From: Myxococcaceae bacterium
GTDB taxonomy: Bacteria > Myxococcota > Myxococcia > Myxococcales > Myxococcaceae
Reading direction: 5' to 3'
Length of the DNA stretch: 64,000 bases
NCBI GenBank assembly: GCA_016926755.1
Contig: JAFGNZ010000006.1
Span: forward strand, 1-64,000
Position numbers and translations under genes: made by a program. Below, in pieces: positions 17,746 to 26,400 of this stretch; position 1 is the stretch's first letter; the number at the start of each line of letters is the position of its first letter. The notes under the pieces were generated by a model. That model ran no database searches and was not told where the DNA came from. It saw only the letters and a list, made by a program, of their open reading frames with translations.

Positions 17746-18273
17746 ATGGCGACCGCTCCGCGAAGTGGCCTGGCGGGCCTCCTGATGTCGTGGGTGGCCG
17801 GCCTGGCGCCCGCGTCCCCCGCGGGTGCCCCCATGACACGTGAGGGCGCCCAGCGGCTGGTGCAGTCCTTCATGCGGGCCCAGGGCGCCCTGCAGAGCCC
17901 TGGGATCAACCCGGAGGGCTTCGGCGGCCTCTCGGCCGGCGGGGCGCAGCTCTACTTCGAGTGGCACGAGGACACGCAAGCGCTGGAGTGCAGCGCCCTC
18001 GTGTACAAGTTCCACGAGCCGCCCAAGCCCGGCGTGCTGGAGACCTTCCAGGCGGAGGAGAAGGAAGGCACGGACACCGGGGGCGGCGCCGTGGACTACG
18101 AGCCGGAGAACCGCGGGCTGTTCCTCAGCCGGACCTATACGCAGGTCCCGGACGAGCGCACCTTCGGCAAGGACATGAAGCGGCTGATGAAGGCCAGCCT
18201 CAAGTGGGGCGACGAGGTGCTGGACCGGGTGGCCTCGCGCGTCTTCCACCCCGAGGAGCTCGAGCAGCACTGA
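17746..18273 (+). CDS. Conserved acidic protein, paralogue B flanking the lipase-like gene
   Basis: 175 residues from ATG 17746, or about 146 from ATG 17833. The shorter form lines up exactly with paralogue A (MTREGAQRL against MTRDEAQRL), so the 29-residue N-terminal extension SGLAGLLMSWVAGLAPAS may be untranslated or a short hydrophobic addition. It shares YFEWH, LECSALV, KPGVLETF, GTDTGGG and YEPEN with paralogue A. The start lies 5 nt after the hydrolase stop, so it belongs to the same transcript. Confidence 0.7.
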   Translation: MATAPRSGLAGLLMSWVAGLAPASPAGAPMTREGAQRLVQSFMRAQGALQSPGINPEGFGGLSAGGAQLYFEWHEDTQALECSALVYKFHEPPKPGVLETFQAEEKEGTDTGGGAVDYEPENRGLFLSRTYTQVPDERTFGKDMKRLMKASLKWGDEVLDRVASRVFHPEELEQH

Positions 18274-18293
18274 GCCCCGGGGCGCGGGGCTCA
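18271..18293. terminator. Bidirectional terminator built from both stop codons
   Basis: TGAGCCCCG (18271-18279) and CGGGGCTCA (18285-18293) are exact inverted copies, a 9-bp stem with a 5-nt loop. The first three bases are the TGA of paralogue B and the last three are the TGA of rlmI on the other strand. Confidence 0.6.
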
Positions 18294-19487
18294 CACCGCG
18301 GCGAGCACGTAGAACTTGAGGTACTTGCCCTCCGGGAACTGCAGACGGACCGGGTGATCCGGCGGCTGGTAGCGCTCCTCCACCAGCGCCAGGTCCACGC
18401 CGGCCTTGAAGCTCGCCTCGCGCACCGCGCCCATGAAGTCGTTCGGGCTCACGCGCGCCGAGCATGAGGCCGTCGCCAGCAGCCCTCCCGGCCGCAGCAG
18501 CGCCAGCGCCTGCCGGTTGAGCGAGGCGTACCCGTCGATCGCCGCCTGCACCGCCCGCTGGCTCTTCGCGAAGGCGGGCGGATCCAGGATGATCAGATCG
18601 AAGGTGCGGCCCTCGTCCTTGAAGGACTGGATGATCTTGAAGACATCCGCCGCGAGGAAGTCGTACTTCTCCGCCGGCAGCCCGTTGCGCGTGAAGTTCT
18701 CCCGGGCCAGCGCGATCGCGTCCGGATCCAGATCCACCGAGAAGACGCTCCGGGCGCCCCCCAGCGCCGCGTTCACCGAGAAGCCCCCGCTGAAGCAGAA
18801 GCAGTTGAGCACGTCCCGCTCCTTCGCCAGCCGGCGGATGAGGTAGCGGTTCTCTCGCTGATCCAGGAAGAAGCCCGTCTTCTGCCCGCGCCACGCGTCC
18901 ACGAGGAAGGTGGCCCCGCGCTCGCGGATGGGGATCAGCTCCGGCGCGTCAGGCCCGTAGAGCATCCGCCCGGAGCCGCGACCGTCGTCCTCCTCCACGT
19001 CATCCCGCGCCACCTCATCACGGCCGAGGATGCCCTTCAGCTCCGGCAGCGCCCCCTTGAGCGCCTCCACGATGAGGTGGCGGTAGGGCGTAAGGCCCGC
19101 CGAGTACAGCTTGAGCACGGCGTGACCCGCGTAGAGATCCGCGACGACGCCCGGCAGGCCGTCCCCCTCGCCGTGGAGGAGGCGGAAGCTGTCCGTGTCG
19201 GTGAGATCGATGAGGGCGCGCCGCTCGGCGAGCGCCTGCCGCACGCGCCGCGTGATGAAGTCCGCGTCGATGTTCTCCCGCGGATCCCGCGTGAGCACGC
19301 GCACCGCGATGGCGGAGTGGGGATCGAAATAGCCGCGCGCGACGAACTTCCCGTTCTCGGTGAGGTCCACCACGCTGCCGGCGGGGATCTTCGGCACCTG
19401 CTCCAGCGCCTTGCGGAACACCCAGGGGTGGCCTGCGCGCAGGTGGCGGCCCAGTCCGCGGGCCAACTCGAGCTTGACGACGTTCAC
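18291..19487 (-). CDS. rlmI: Class I SAM-dependent 23S rRNA (cytosine) methyltransferase, RlmI family
   Basis: A 398-residue enzyme expected to methylate C1962 of 23S rRNA. The N-terminal PUA domain (residues 1 to about 80) starts VNVVKLELARGLGRHLRAGH and has PWVFRKALEQVP. The central part carries FLVDAWRGQKTGFFLDQREN and motif I LNCFCFSGGFSV. The catalytic motif is LDPPAFAKS, and the second cysteine ATASCSARV supplies the usual RlmI active-site Cys. The start is GTG 19487 with CAGGAG upstream; the longer open frame is out of family. It is 4 nt from the HAD gene, so the two are probably one transcript. Confidence 0.87.
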   Translation of the reverse strand: MNVVKLELARGLGRHLRAGHPWVFRKALEQVPKIPAGSVVDLTENGKFVARGYFDPHSAIAVRVLTRDPRENIDADFITRRVRQALAERRALIDLTDTDSFRLLHGEGDGLPGVVADLYAGHAVLKLYSAGLTPYRHLIVEALKGALPELKGILGRDEVARDDVEEDDGRGSGRMLYGPDAPELIPIRERGATFLVDAWRGQKTGFFLDQRENRYLIRRLAKERDVLNCFCFSGGFSVNAALGGARSVFSVDLDPDAIALARENFTRNGLPAEKYDFLAADVFKIIQSFKDEGRTFDLIILDPPAFAKSQRAVQAAIDGYASLNRQALALLRPGGLLATASCSARVSPNDFMGAVREASFKAGVDLALVEERYQPPDHPVRLQFPEGKYLKFYVLAAV

Positions 19488-19491
19488 GGAG

Positions 19492-20352
19492 TCACTCCTG
19501 GAGAGCCGAGCGGCGGCCTCGCTGAGCGAGGAGGATGGCGCGGGCCAGCTCCTCGAAGCCCCGCCCCTCGGCGGCACGGGTGATGAAGGCCGGCGGCGCG
19601 TCGATGCGATCCAGCACGGCGCGCACGTTGGCGACCCCCACGCTGAGGGCAAATGCCTGGAACATCGGAGCGTCGTTGAAAGAATCCCCGGCGTAGACGG
19701 AGCGACCGTCCTCCGGCGTCAGCCGCTCGCCCCAGGCCACCCGGGCGAAGCGCCGCGCCATGGAGAGCTTGTCGAAGCGTCCGATCCAGCAGTTGACGTG
19801 CACCGACGAGCGCACCGCCGTCACGCCCCGCGCGCGCAGCAGCGACTCGATGCGGCTGGCCGCCGCATCCCCCAGCCGGATCTCCTCGTTGTAGTCGATG
19901 GCGAGATCCACCTCGGTGTAGGCGCTGTCCGAGGACAGTCGGGCGCCCGGCACCTGCCTCAGCACCCGGAGCACCTCCGAGCGCAGGCGCCGCCGGTTCG
20001 CCTCCCGCTCCCCCGGCGCCTCCGCGTACACCCTGCGCAGCGCGCCCCGGGCGCCTCGGACGAAGAAGAGGCCTCCATTCTCCACGATGACCCCATCCAC
20101 CGGGAGTGTGCGAGCCCACGCCTCCCCCCACCCCGCCGGCCGCCCGCTGACGAGCACCACCCTCAGCCCCGCCTCGGACAGGCGCTCGAGCGCGCGGATC
20201 GTCTGGCTGCGCAGCCGGTGGCCCGTGGTGAGCGTGCCATCCACGTCGGTGAAGACGGCCTCCACCCGGGACAGCTCCGCCTCCCGGAGCGGCCGGGGGC
20301 CTGGCGCTCGTCCGCTCCCTCGCGCTGGCCTGGTGGGAGGCGAGCGCCTCAC
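19492..20352 (-). CDS. HAD-IIB-type phosphatase
   Basis: A 286-residue haloacid-dehalogenase phosphatase. Motif I is VFTDVDGTLTTG with nucleophile Asp36 and acid Asp38, motif II VVLVSGRPAGWG, and motif IV AGDSFNDAPMF near residue 230. A cap insertion lies between about 75 and 195, typical of the Cof/SPP subclass. About 28 N-terminal residues before the fold are low-complexity Arg/Pro. GTG 20352 overlaps the TGA of the upstream gene, which supports this start. The substrate (probably a sugar phosphate) is not defined. Confidence 0.82.
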   Translation of the reverse strand: MRRSPPTRPARGSGRAPGPRPLREAELSRVEAVFTDVDGTLTTGHRLRSQTIRALERLSEAGLRVVLVSGRPAGWGEAWARTLPVDGVIVENGGLFFVRGARGALRRVYAEAPGEREANRRRLRSEVLRVLRQVPGARLSSDSAYTEVDLAIDYNEEIRLGDAAASRIESLLRARGVTAVRSSVHVNCWIGRFDKLSMARRFARVAWGERLTPEDGRSVYAGDSFNDAPMFQAFALSVGVANVRAVLDRIDAPPAFITRAAEGRGFEELARAILLAQRGRRSALQE

Positions 20353-21518
20353 GCCACCCCCAGGTTCGCCAGCAGCCCCTGCAGGTTCTCCAGCGTGGCG
20401 CGCAGCTCCGCCCCGGTCAGGGTGGCCAGCGGCGCCTTGCGGGCCTTGCGCAGGAACGCGTCCATGTTCGACTCGCGCCCGTAGAGGGACTGACCGATGG
20501 CCGCGGCCTCCGCCAGCAGGCGCGCCGCGCCAGCCGGATCCGAGCCCACCAGCCCCAGGGCCCGCTCCAGCCGCACGCCGCAGGCGGCCCACACCTCGCG
20601 ATCATTGATGATGAGCACCTGCCGCTGGTTCACCGCCGCCAGCGAGCGCACGAGGGTGTCCAGCTCCTCCACCACGGCGACCAGCTCGGCCTTGTGCGGG
20701 GTGGACATGGCGGCCAGCGGCCCCACCTTGCCTCGAAGCTCGATGATGTGCCGCTTGTCCTGCGCGCGCAGGCCCCGGTAGGCGGCCGTCCGGCCGAAGG
20801 CATCCAGCTCGTTCTGGAGCTGCTGGGCGTTCCACTGCACGTCCTCGAGCTCGGCGTCGCGCACCTTCGCCAGCCGCGCGGAGAGGATGCGCCCCAGATC
20901 CGCCACGATGGCGCGCACCGTCATCGCCGCCTTCACCTCCGCCTCGTAGCCCGGCACCACCTCCTTCCGGGCCACGTCCGTGAACGTGCTGATGGAGGTG
21001 TAGACCAGGTTGCTGATCTGCTCTCGGAAGGAGGAGCGGAAGCGCTGGATCTCCGCCAGCAGCATCCACCGGTCGGACACCACCGAGGGGTTGCGCATGG
21101 CCTCGCCCAGCTGGGTGATCTCCTGGACCAGCTGGGTCATCGCCTCCTGGAGCGCGGCCGCCGCGTCCCGGGCCCGCCCCTGGAGCACCCCCTGCTGCGT
21201 GGCGCGGCTCACCGTGTCCGCGATGCCTCCCAGCGGCTGCACCGGGAACTGCTCGCGGATCACGTTGAGCAGCGCGTTGACGTCCATCACCGTGTCCCGG
21301 ATGACGGGCGCCATCTCCTCCCACAAAGAGAGGTCCGCCCCCGTCTCGGTGGAGTCCGTCTCGTACTTCACGAGATCCATGTCGCTCAGCCGGGCGATCG
21401 CGTTCGCGGCGGCGCCGTACACCTTCCTCAGGCGGCCAGCGAAGCCCTGGTCCGGGAGTGTCTGGAGGATCTGTTCGAGCCTCGGAGAGACGGGCGCGGG
21501 AGTAGTTTCGGCGGACAC
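20349..21518 (-). CDS. Conserved helical cytoplasmic protein of unknown function
   Basis: 389 residues, no signal peptide or membrane segment. It is almost entirely helical. Features include AATQQGVLQGRARDAAAALQEA around 105-130 and a long region with heptad-like spacing around 200-290 (IVADLGRILSARLAKVRDAE). It begins with GTG (VSAETTPAPVSPRL). The gene is divergent from corA and overlaps the HAD gene start. I do not recognise a family. Confidence 0.6.
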   Translation of the reverse strand: MSAETTPAPVSPRLEQILQTLPDQGFAGRLRKVYGAAANAIARLSDMDLVKYETDSTETGADLSLWEEMAPVIRDTVMDVNALLNVIREQFPVQPLGGIADTVSRATQQGVLQGRARDAAAALQEAMTQLVQEITQLGEAMRNPSVVSDRWMLLAEIQRFRSSFREQISNLVYTSISTFTDVARKEVVPGYEAEVKAAMTVRAIVADLGRILSARLAKVRDAELEDVQWNAQQLQNELDAFGRTAAYRGLRAQDKRHIIELRGKVGPLAAMSTPHKAELVAVVEELDTLVRSLAAVNQRQVLIINDREVWAACGVRLERALGLVGSDPAGAARLLAEAAAIGQSLYGRESNMDAFLRKARKAPLATLTGAELRATLENLQGLLANLGVA

Positions 21519-21629
21519 GGGGTCAGTCTAGACCTTTCCGATGTCGGTGGGTTCTCGACTTCTCACCCTATTGGCTCTAGCACTCGCGTTCACATCGCGA
21601 CGCCTGCGTGGGAGTGGGAGTACTGCATC

Positions 21630-22574
21630 ATGAAGATACAGGTCTGTGTCCTGCATCAAGACCGCGTCCTCAGCGGCGGTGAGGAACTGCTCGATCTGCC
21701 AGGCACCAAGTGGATTGACGTGCTCGGCCCCACGGAGGAGGGGATGCAGCGGCTCGCAGAGCGCTACGAGCTGCACAGGCTGGCCGTCGAGGACTGCCTC
21801 CACCTGGATCAGCGTCCCAAGCTGGAGGAGTACCCCACCCACCAGTTCATCGTCCTCCAGGGCTTCACCGCCGGACAGAACATCTGCGACCTGACCCTAC
21901 ACGAGCATCACTTCTTCCTCGGTCCGGACTGGTTGATCAGTGTCCACGAGTTCCCATTCGCCGCGCACGACGAGGTGCGCCGCCGCCTGGAGAGCGATCC
22001 GCGGGGGACGATCGGACGCGGGGCGGACTTCGTGCTCTACCTGATGGCGGATGTGCTGATGGACCGGCAGTTCCCCATCCTGGATGCCTTCAGTGACGAG
22101 CTCGAGGACATGGAGGTGGCCATCTTCAAGAAGCCGGACAAGGCCCAGCTCCAGCGCATCTTCGAGCTGAAGCGGATGCTGGTGACGTTCCGGCGGGTGC
22201 TCTCGCCGCAGCGGGACGTGGTGGGGCTGATGGCCCGGCGTGGCATCCCCCACGTCCACGATCGCACCACCCTCTACTTCCGAGACGTCTACGATCACCT
22301 CGTCCGGCTGTACGAGCAGATCGACGCCGGGCGGGATCTCCTGGGCAACGCGATGGACGGCTACCTGTCCATGGTGGCCAACAGGACGAACGACATCACC
22401 AAGCAGCTCACCATCTTCGCCACGATCTTCCTGCCGCTGTCATTCATCGTGGGCTTCTTCGGACAGAACTTCGACGTGCTCTCCCACAGGGGCTTCTACT
22501 ATGCGATGTGGGTGATGATCATCGTGTTCCCCATCGGGCTCGTCTTCTGGTTCAGGAACAAGAAGTGGATCTGA
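21630..22574 (+). CDS. corA: CorA-family divalent-cation transporter
   Basis: A 314-residue CorA-like protein, which forms pentameric Mg2+/Co2+ channels at the inner membrane. The cytoplasmic domain runs from residue 1 to about 250. Two transmembrane helices follow (about 253-275 and 285-308: LTIFATIFLPLSFIVGFFG and MWVMIIVFPIGLVFWF). The selectivity-loop signature GMN is GQN here (Gly278-Gln279-Asn280), a known variant in the wider family. The ending FWFRNKKWI with its positive residues is typical. ATG 21630 has GGGAG 13 nt upstream; the large open frame before it is noncoding. It is followed 16 nt later by a hydrolase gene. Confidence 0.85.
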   Translation: MKIQVCVLHQDRVLSGGEELLDLPGTKWIDVLGPTEEGMQRLAERYELHRLAVEDCLHLDQRPKLEEYPTHQFIVLQGFTAGQNICDLTLHEHHFFLGPDWLISVHEFPFAAHDEVRRRLESDPRGTIGRGADFVLYLMADVLMDRQFPILDAFSDELEDMEVAIFKKPDKAQLQRIFELKRMLVTFRRVLSPQRDVVGLMARRGIPHVHDRTTLYFRDVYDHLVRLYEQIDAGRDLLGNAMDGYLSMVANRTNDITKQLTIFATIFLPLSFIVGFFGQNFDVLSHRGFYYAMWVMIIVFPIGLVFWFRNKKWI

Positions 22575-22590
22575 GCTGCCTGGAGGCGCC

Positions 22591-23379
22591 GTGCTGACCG
22601 TGACCGTCGATGGCATTCCGCTGCACTACCGGGATGTGGGCCAGGGGCTGCCCGTGCTGCTGCTCCATGCCTTTCCGCTGCATGGCGCGGCGTTTGACAG
22701 GCAGGCGGCGGCGCTGTCGGGCCGCTACCGCTTCATCCTCCCGGACCACCGGGGCTTCGGCCAGAGCACGCTGGGCGAGGGGCCCACGGAGATGTCCCGG
22801 ATCGCGCGGGACGCGCTGGCGCTGCTGGATGCGCTGAAGATCGACTCGGCGGTGGTGGGGGGCGTGTCCATGGGGGGCTACGCCGCCATGGCGCTGCTGC
22901 GCGAGGATGCGGGGCGCGTGCGCGGGCTCGTGCTGGTGGACACCCAGGCCACCGCGGACGACGAGGCGGGCCGGGCGCGGCGCGAGGCCTCGGCCAGGGA
23001 GGCGCTCGAGAAGGGCGTGGAGCCGCTCGTCCAGGCGCTGCTGCCCAGGCTGGTGGCGGCGGGCCCGGACTCCCCGGTAGGCCGGGAGGTGGCGGAGATG
23101 ATGCGCGCAGCGGCGCCCCAGGCGGTGGCCGCCGCCCAGCGAGGCATGGCCCTGCGGCCGGACAGCAAGGACATCCTCGCGCGCTACGCGGGCCCGGCGC
23201 TGGTCGTCGTGGGGGAGCGCGACGCCGTGACGCCGCTGGAGAAGGCTCGGCAGCTGGCGGACCTCATCTCTGGAGCGCGGCTGGAGATCATCCCCAACGC
23301 GGCGCACCTCCCGAACCAGGAGCAGCCCGAGCACTTCAACGCCGTGCTCGACCGCTTCCTGGCGTCCATCGCCGGCTGA
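22591..23379 (+). CDS. Alpha/beta-fold hydrolase (haloperoxidase/esterase type)
   Basis: A 262-residue hydrolase with all hallmarks. LLLHAFPLHG (about 23-32) carries the oxyanion-hole segment, and the nucleophile elbow GGVSMGGYAAM has its catalytic Ser at about 93. The acid is in VVGERDAVTPLEK (Asp about 212) and the base in PNAAHLPNQEQP (His about 241). The start is GTG 22591. It belongs to the family that includes 3-oxoadipate enol-lactonase and chloroperoxidase-like enzymes. The specific substrate cannot be read from sequence. It probably shares a transcript with corA. Confidence 0.85.
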   Translation: MLTVTVDGIPLHYRDVGQGLPVLLLHAFPLHGAAFDRQAAALSGRYRFILPDHRGFGQSTLGEGPTEMSRIARDALALLDALKIDSAVVGGVSMGGYAAMALLREDAGRVRGLVLVDTQATADDEAGRARREASAREALEKGVEPLVQALLPRLVAAGPDSPVGREVAEMMRAAAPQAVAAAQRGMALRPDSKDILARYAGPALVVVGERDAVTPLEKARQLADLISGARLEIIPNAAHLPNQEQPEHFNAVLDRFLASIAG

Positions 23380-23487
23380 GCCCTCCGGAGAGAGTCCGTC
23401 CCTAGAGCATGATGTCTCCCACGCCAAGGGCTGGGAAGCCGCGCTATGCTTCGGAGTGACTCGACTCAGGGTGAGGGGGAGTGAAGC

Positions 23488-26400
23488 ATGGCCGGCTCCG
23501 CGCTGCCGGAAAGTTCCGCAGGTGCAGCACCGATCAGCCTCGAAGAGGTCCTCACGCAGGAGCTGATCGACGAAGTCCTCGACGCCCTTCCCCGCTGGCA
23601 GACCGAGACCGGGATCCTCCTCCAGCGGGAGTTCGAGACCCTCCTGGAGAATGTCGCCCTCGGGCAGAGCCTCACGACAGGAGGCGCCCGTCGCGCGAAG
23701 GACCTTCCCGCGGCTGACCTGAAGAAGCTCGTGCGGCCCGTGCTCGAGCGCAGGGACACCACCGCGGCGCTCCTCGTGTGCCGCGTATGGGCCGACATGC
23801 AAGAGGCGCTGACGACGCAGGGAGGCAGATTCCTGCGGAACATCGAGAAGGCGGTGTGGGACAGCACCAATGGCACCAAGCCGAGCTTCGTGCAGTGGAA
23901 CCGGGAAGAGCTCGAGCACACCGCTCGTGCCTTGGCGAGCGCCCTCCCAGCAGTGCGCGAGGATCGGGCCCGGCTCTTCTTGTTCGTGCTGGCGACGGAG
24001 GTCCCCGCCGCGCCCTCGAGGATCTCCACCCCACCCGCGTACGTGCTGGAGGCCGTCACCCTCCCGCGACTCAGGGCGCTGCACGAGGTGCTGCGTCAAG
24101 TGAGTGCCCAGGTGGGCATTGGCCCGCTACAACAGGCCGCGAAGGAGGGAGAGCTCTATGGAAAGCTCACCCGGCACTTCGATCTCGTCGTCATCCAGCG
24201 CTTCCTCCCTGATGTGGAACAGCTCGCCAACCACGTGGGAGAGTCCCTCGGAAAGAGTCCGGCCGATCAGGCCAACGGGGTGCGAACCCTCCAGCGAATT
24301 GCCCTGCAGGCCTCCCAGGCTCCAACGCTGAATCCCCGGGCCCGCAGCGCCTTTCAGCGGGCCTACAAGGCGCTCAAGGCAGGAGACTGGGCACAGCTCA
24401 AGCGCTCGGGTGAGATCCTCGGGAAGCTGCGTGAAGAGGCGCCTCACCCGCTGCTGGAGCTGACGGATGTGCTCCTCGCGTTCCTGTCCGGAGATCTCGA
24501 GCGCGTGCTGCACGCTCTCTCAGCGTCTCCCCCCGCGGCCACCACGACCTCCGTGCCCTCCACCTCCTCGGTACCGTCCGCGCCGCCGCCGGCCCCGGTG
24601 CCCGTGGCTCGAGCGCCCGCGGAGGCCCACCGTGAGCGGCTGGCGGAGTACCGGGCCTCTTTCCAAGCGCTCTGCGCGCAGCTGCGCGCCGCGATCACAG
24701 CGGGGCCAGCTCGGGAGCTGCTGCAGGGCCCCTCTTCGCGACTCTCCGAGGCACTCCTGGCCATGGGCTCGGCGCCCGCCGAGTCCTTTGGCAGTGCCGC
24801 CGAGCTGAGCGCGCGGCTGCCGAGCATCGGCGCCAGGATCGCCGAGCATATCCAGCACCTGTGCGAGGTGGCGGCAACCTTGGAGCGGGAGGCAGAGCAG
24901 CTTGCCAGCACCGTCTCCGGAAGGCTGGGCGAGACGGCTCCCGTGGATTGCACACTGGGTGGACTCCCTCGGCTCGCGCAGGCTCTCGAGGCCGAGGTGG
25001 GCCGGTATGAACAGTCCTCCGCGGAGCTGCTCGAACGCCTCGAGGCGTTGCCGCTCGATGTGCCGGTCGAGGTGCTTCCGCAGCCCGACATGGCCGCGGG
25101 AATGCGCGCCGGAATCGAGCGGCTCCAGCGGTTCGAAGTCTCGGTCCAGGAGGCCCTCCAGGCGCGCGCCGCGGCCTCCCAAGCGCAGCAATCCGAGGCC
25201 CCCAAGGAAGAGCCGTCTCCGCCCCCACTGCTCGAGCAGGGCACAGGCGAGCTGTCTTTCCGGACGGCGGGGCCGCTCCCGGCGCTGCTGTCCTCCGGCT
25301 TGCTGGGCCGCCTGCGCGAGGAGGCCCGCCGCGAGCCGGCGAGCGAGCCCCTCACCTTCCTGCCAGTGGACGCCAGAGCCCGGGAGCTCGTCCTCATCGA
25401 GCCTCCCGCCACGGCCTCCCCCGCCGCCGCCGCGAACGCCGCGGCCCGCAACCTGCTGACGCTCTGGGCGGCGGTGGCGAAGGCGGATGGCCCCATGCGA
25501 CCTCTGGCCCAGTGCCTCGAGTTCCTCGGCGAAGCCGCGAAGGTGCGCGAGGCCGTCCGCGGAGACACCGCTGCCCTGTCCTTCGACAGGGCCGTGGTCG
25601 CGATGGCACTGCACTGCGCGGCAACGGAGCGGCTGGAGGCCCGGGGGCGCAGGCGGCTGACGGGCCTGCTCGCGTCCAGCGGCGCCCAGGGACTCGAGCG
25701 AGGGCTCGTGGAATGCGCGGAGGCCGCCAGCCGCTCGCCAGCGCTGGCGCGGGTCTGCGCCGAGCTGGTGGCGCACGGCCTCCATGCCCCCCTCGTAGAG
25801 GCGCTCTCCGCGCTCTCCAGCTCCTCACCCGCCACCGCCCGTCAGCTCCTGGAGGGCGTCGCCACCGCCGCGGCGCTGGCAGGCCGGGAGAAGAGCGCCA
25901 CCTGCCGCGTGGCCTTCCTCCAGGCACTCGGGGCCGAGCCTCAGGACTCCCAGCTCATCGAAGACTTCCTGGAGGACGCGGAGCGGCAGTCCCGGCGGAG
26001 CTCGCGCCCGAACCTCCCCCGGCTGAAGTCCAGCCAGCCGCTCGTCACGGACTTCGTCGCGGCCATGGGCAGCCGCTTCTGGGAGCGGGGCCGGGGGAGC
26101 GCCTCCGCCCCGAAGCCTGGCATCTCGGTCCCCAAGGCCGCCGAGCGGGGCCTCTTCCTCACGCCCGGGGCGAGACACGTCGAGGTGCCCATCCTCGTCC
26201 GCAACGGAGGGGACTGCGCCGCGGGTGGCATCAGCATCCTGGTGAGCAGGCCCGCAAAGGGGGACTCGCCCATCACCTCCCCCCCGGTCGAGCTGCATGT
26301 CCCGTGGCTGAGCGATCAGAACCTGGAGGACGCCTCCTCCGTCATCGTCGGCTGCCAGCTCGAGTTGGATCCGGGCAGGACGGCGCAGTTCCAAGAGCTG

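Noticed and set aside
21519-21629. Possible promoter in the divergent spacer before corA
   Set aside because: GG and GC are 11 rather than 10 bases apart, and no -35/-10 pair is convincing.
23400-23480. GG-N10-GC spacing upstream of the 2020-residue protein gene
   Set aside because: Nothing else of the sigma-54 consensus is present, and such spacing is frequent in GC-rich DNA.
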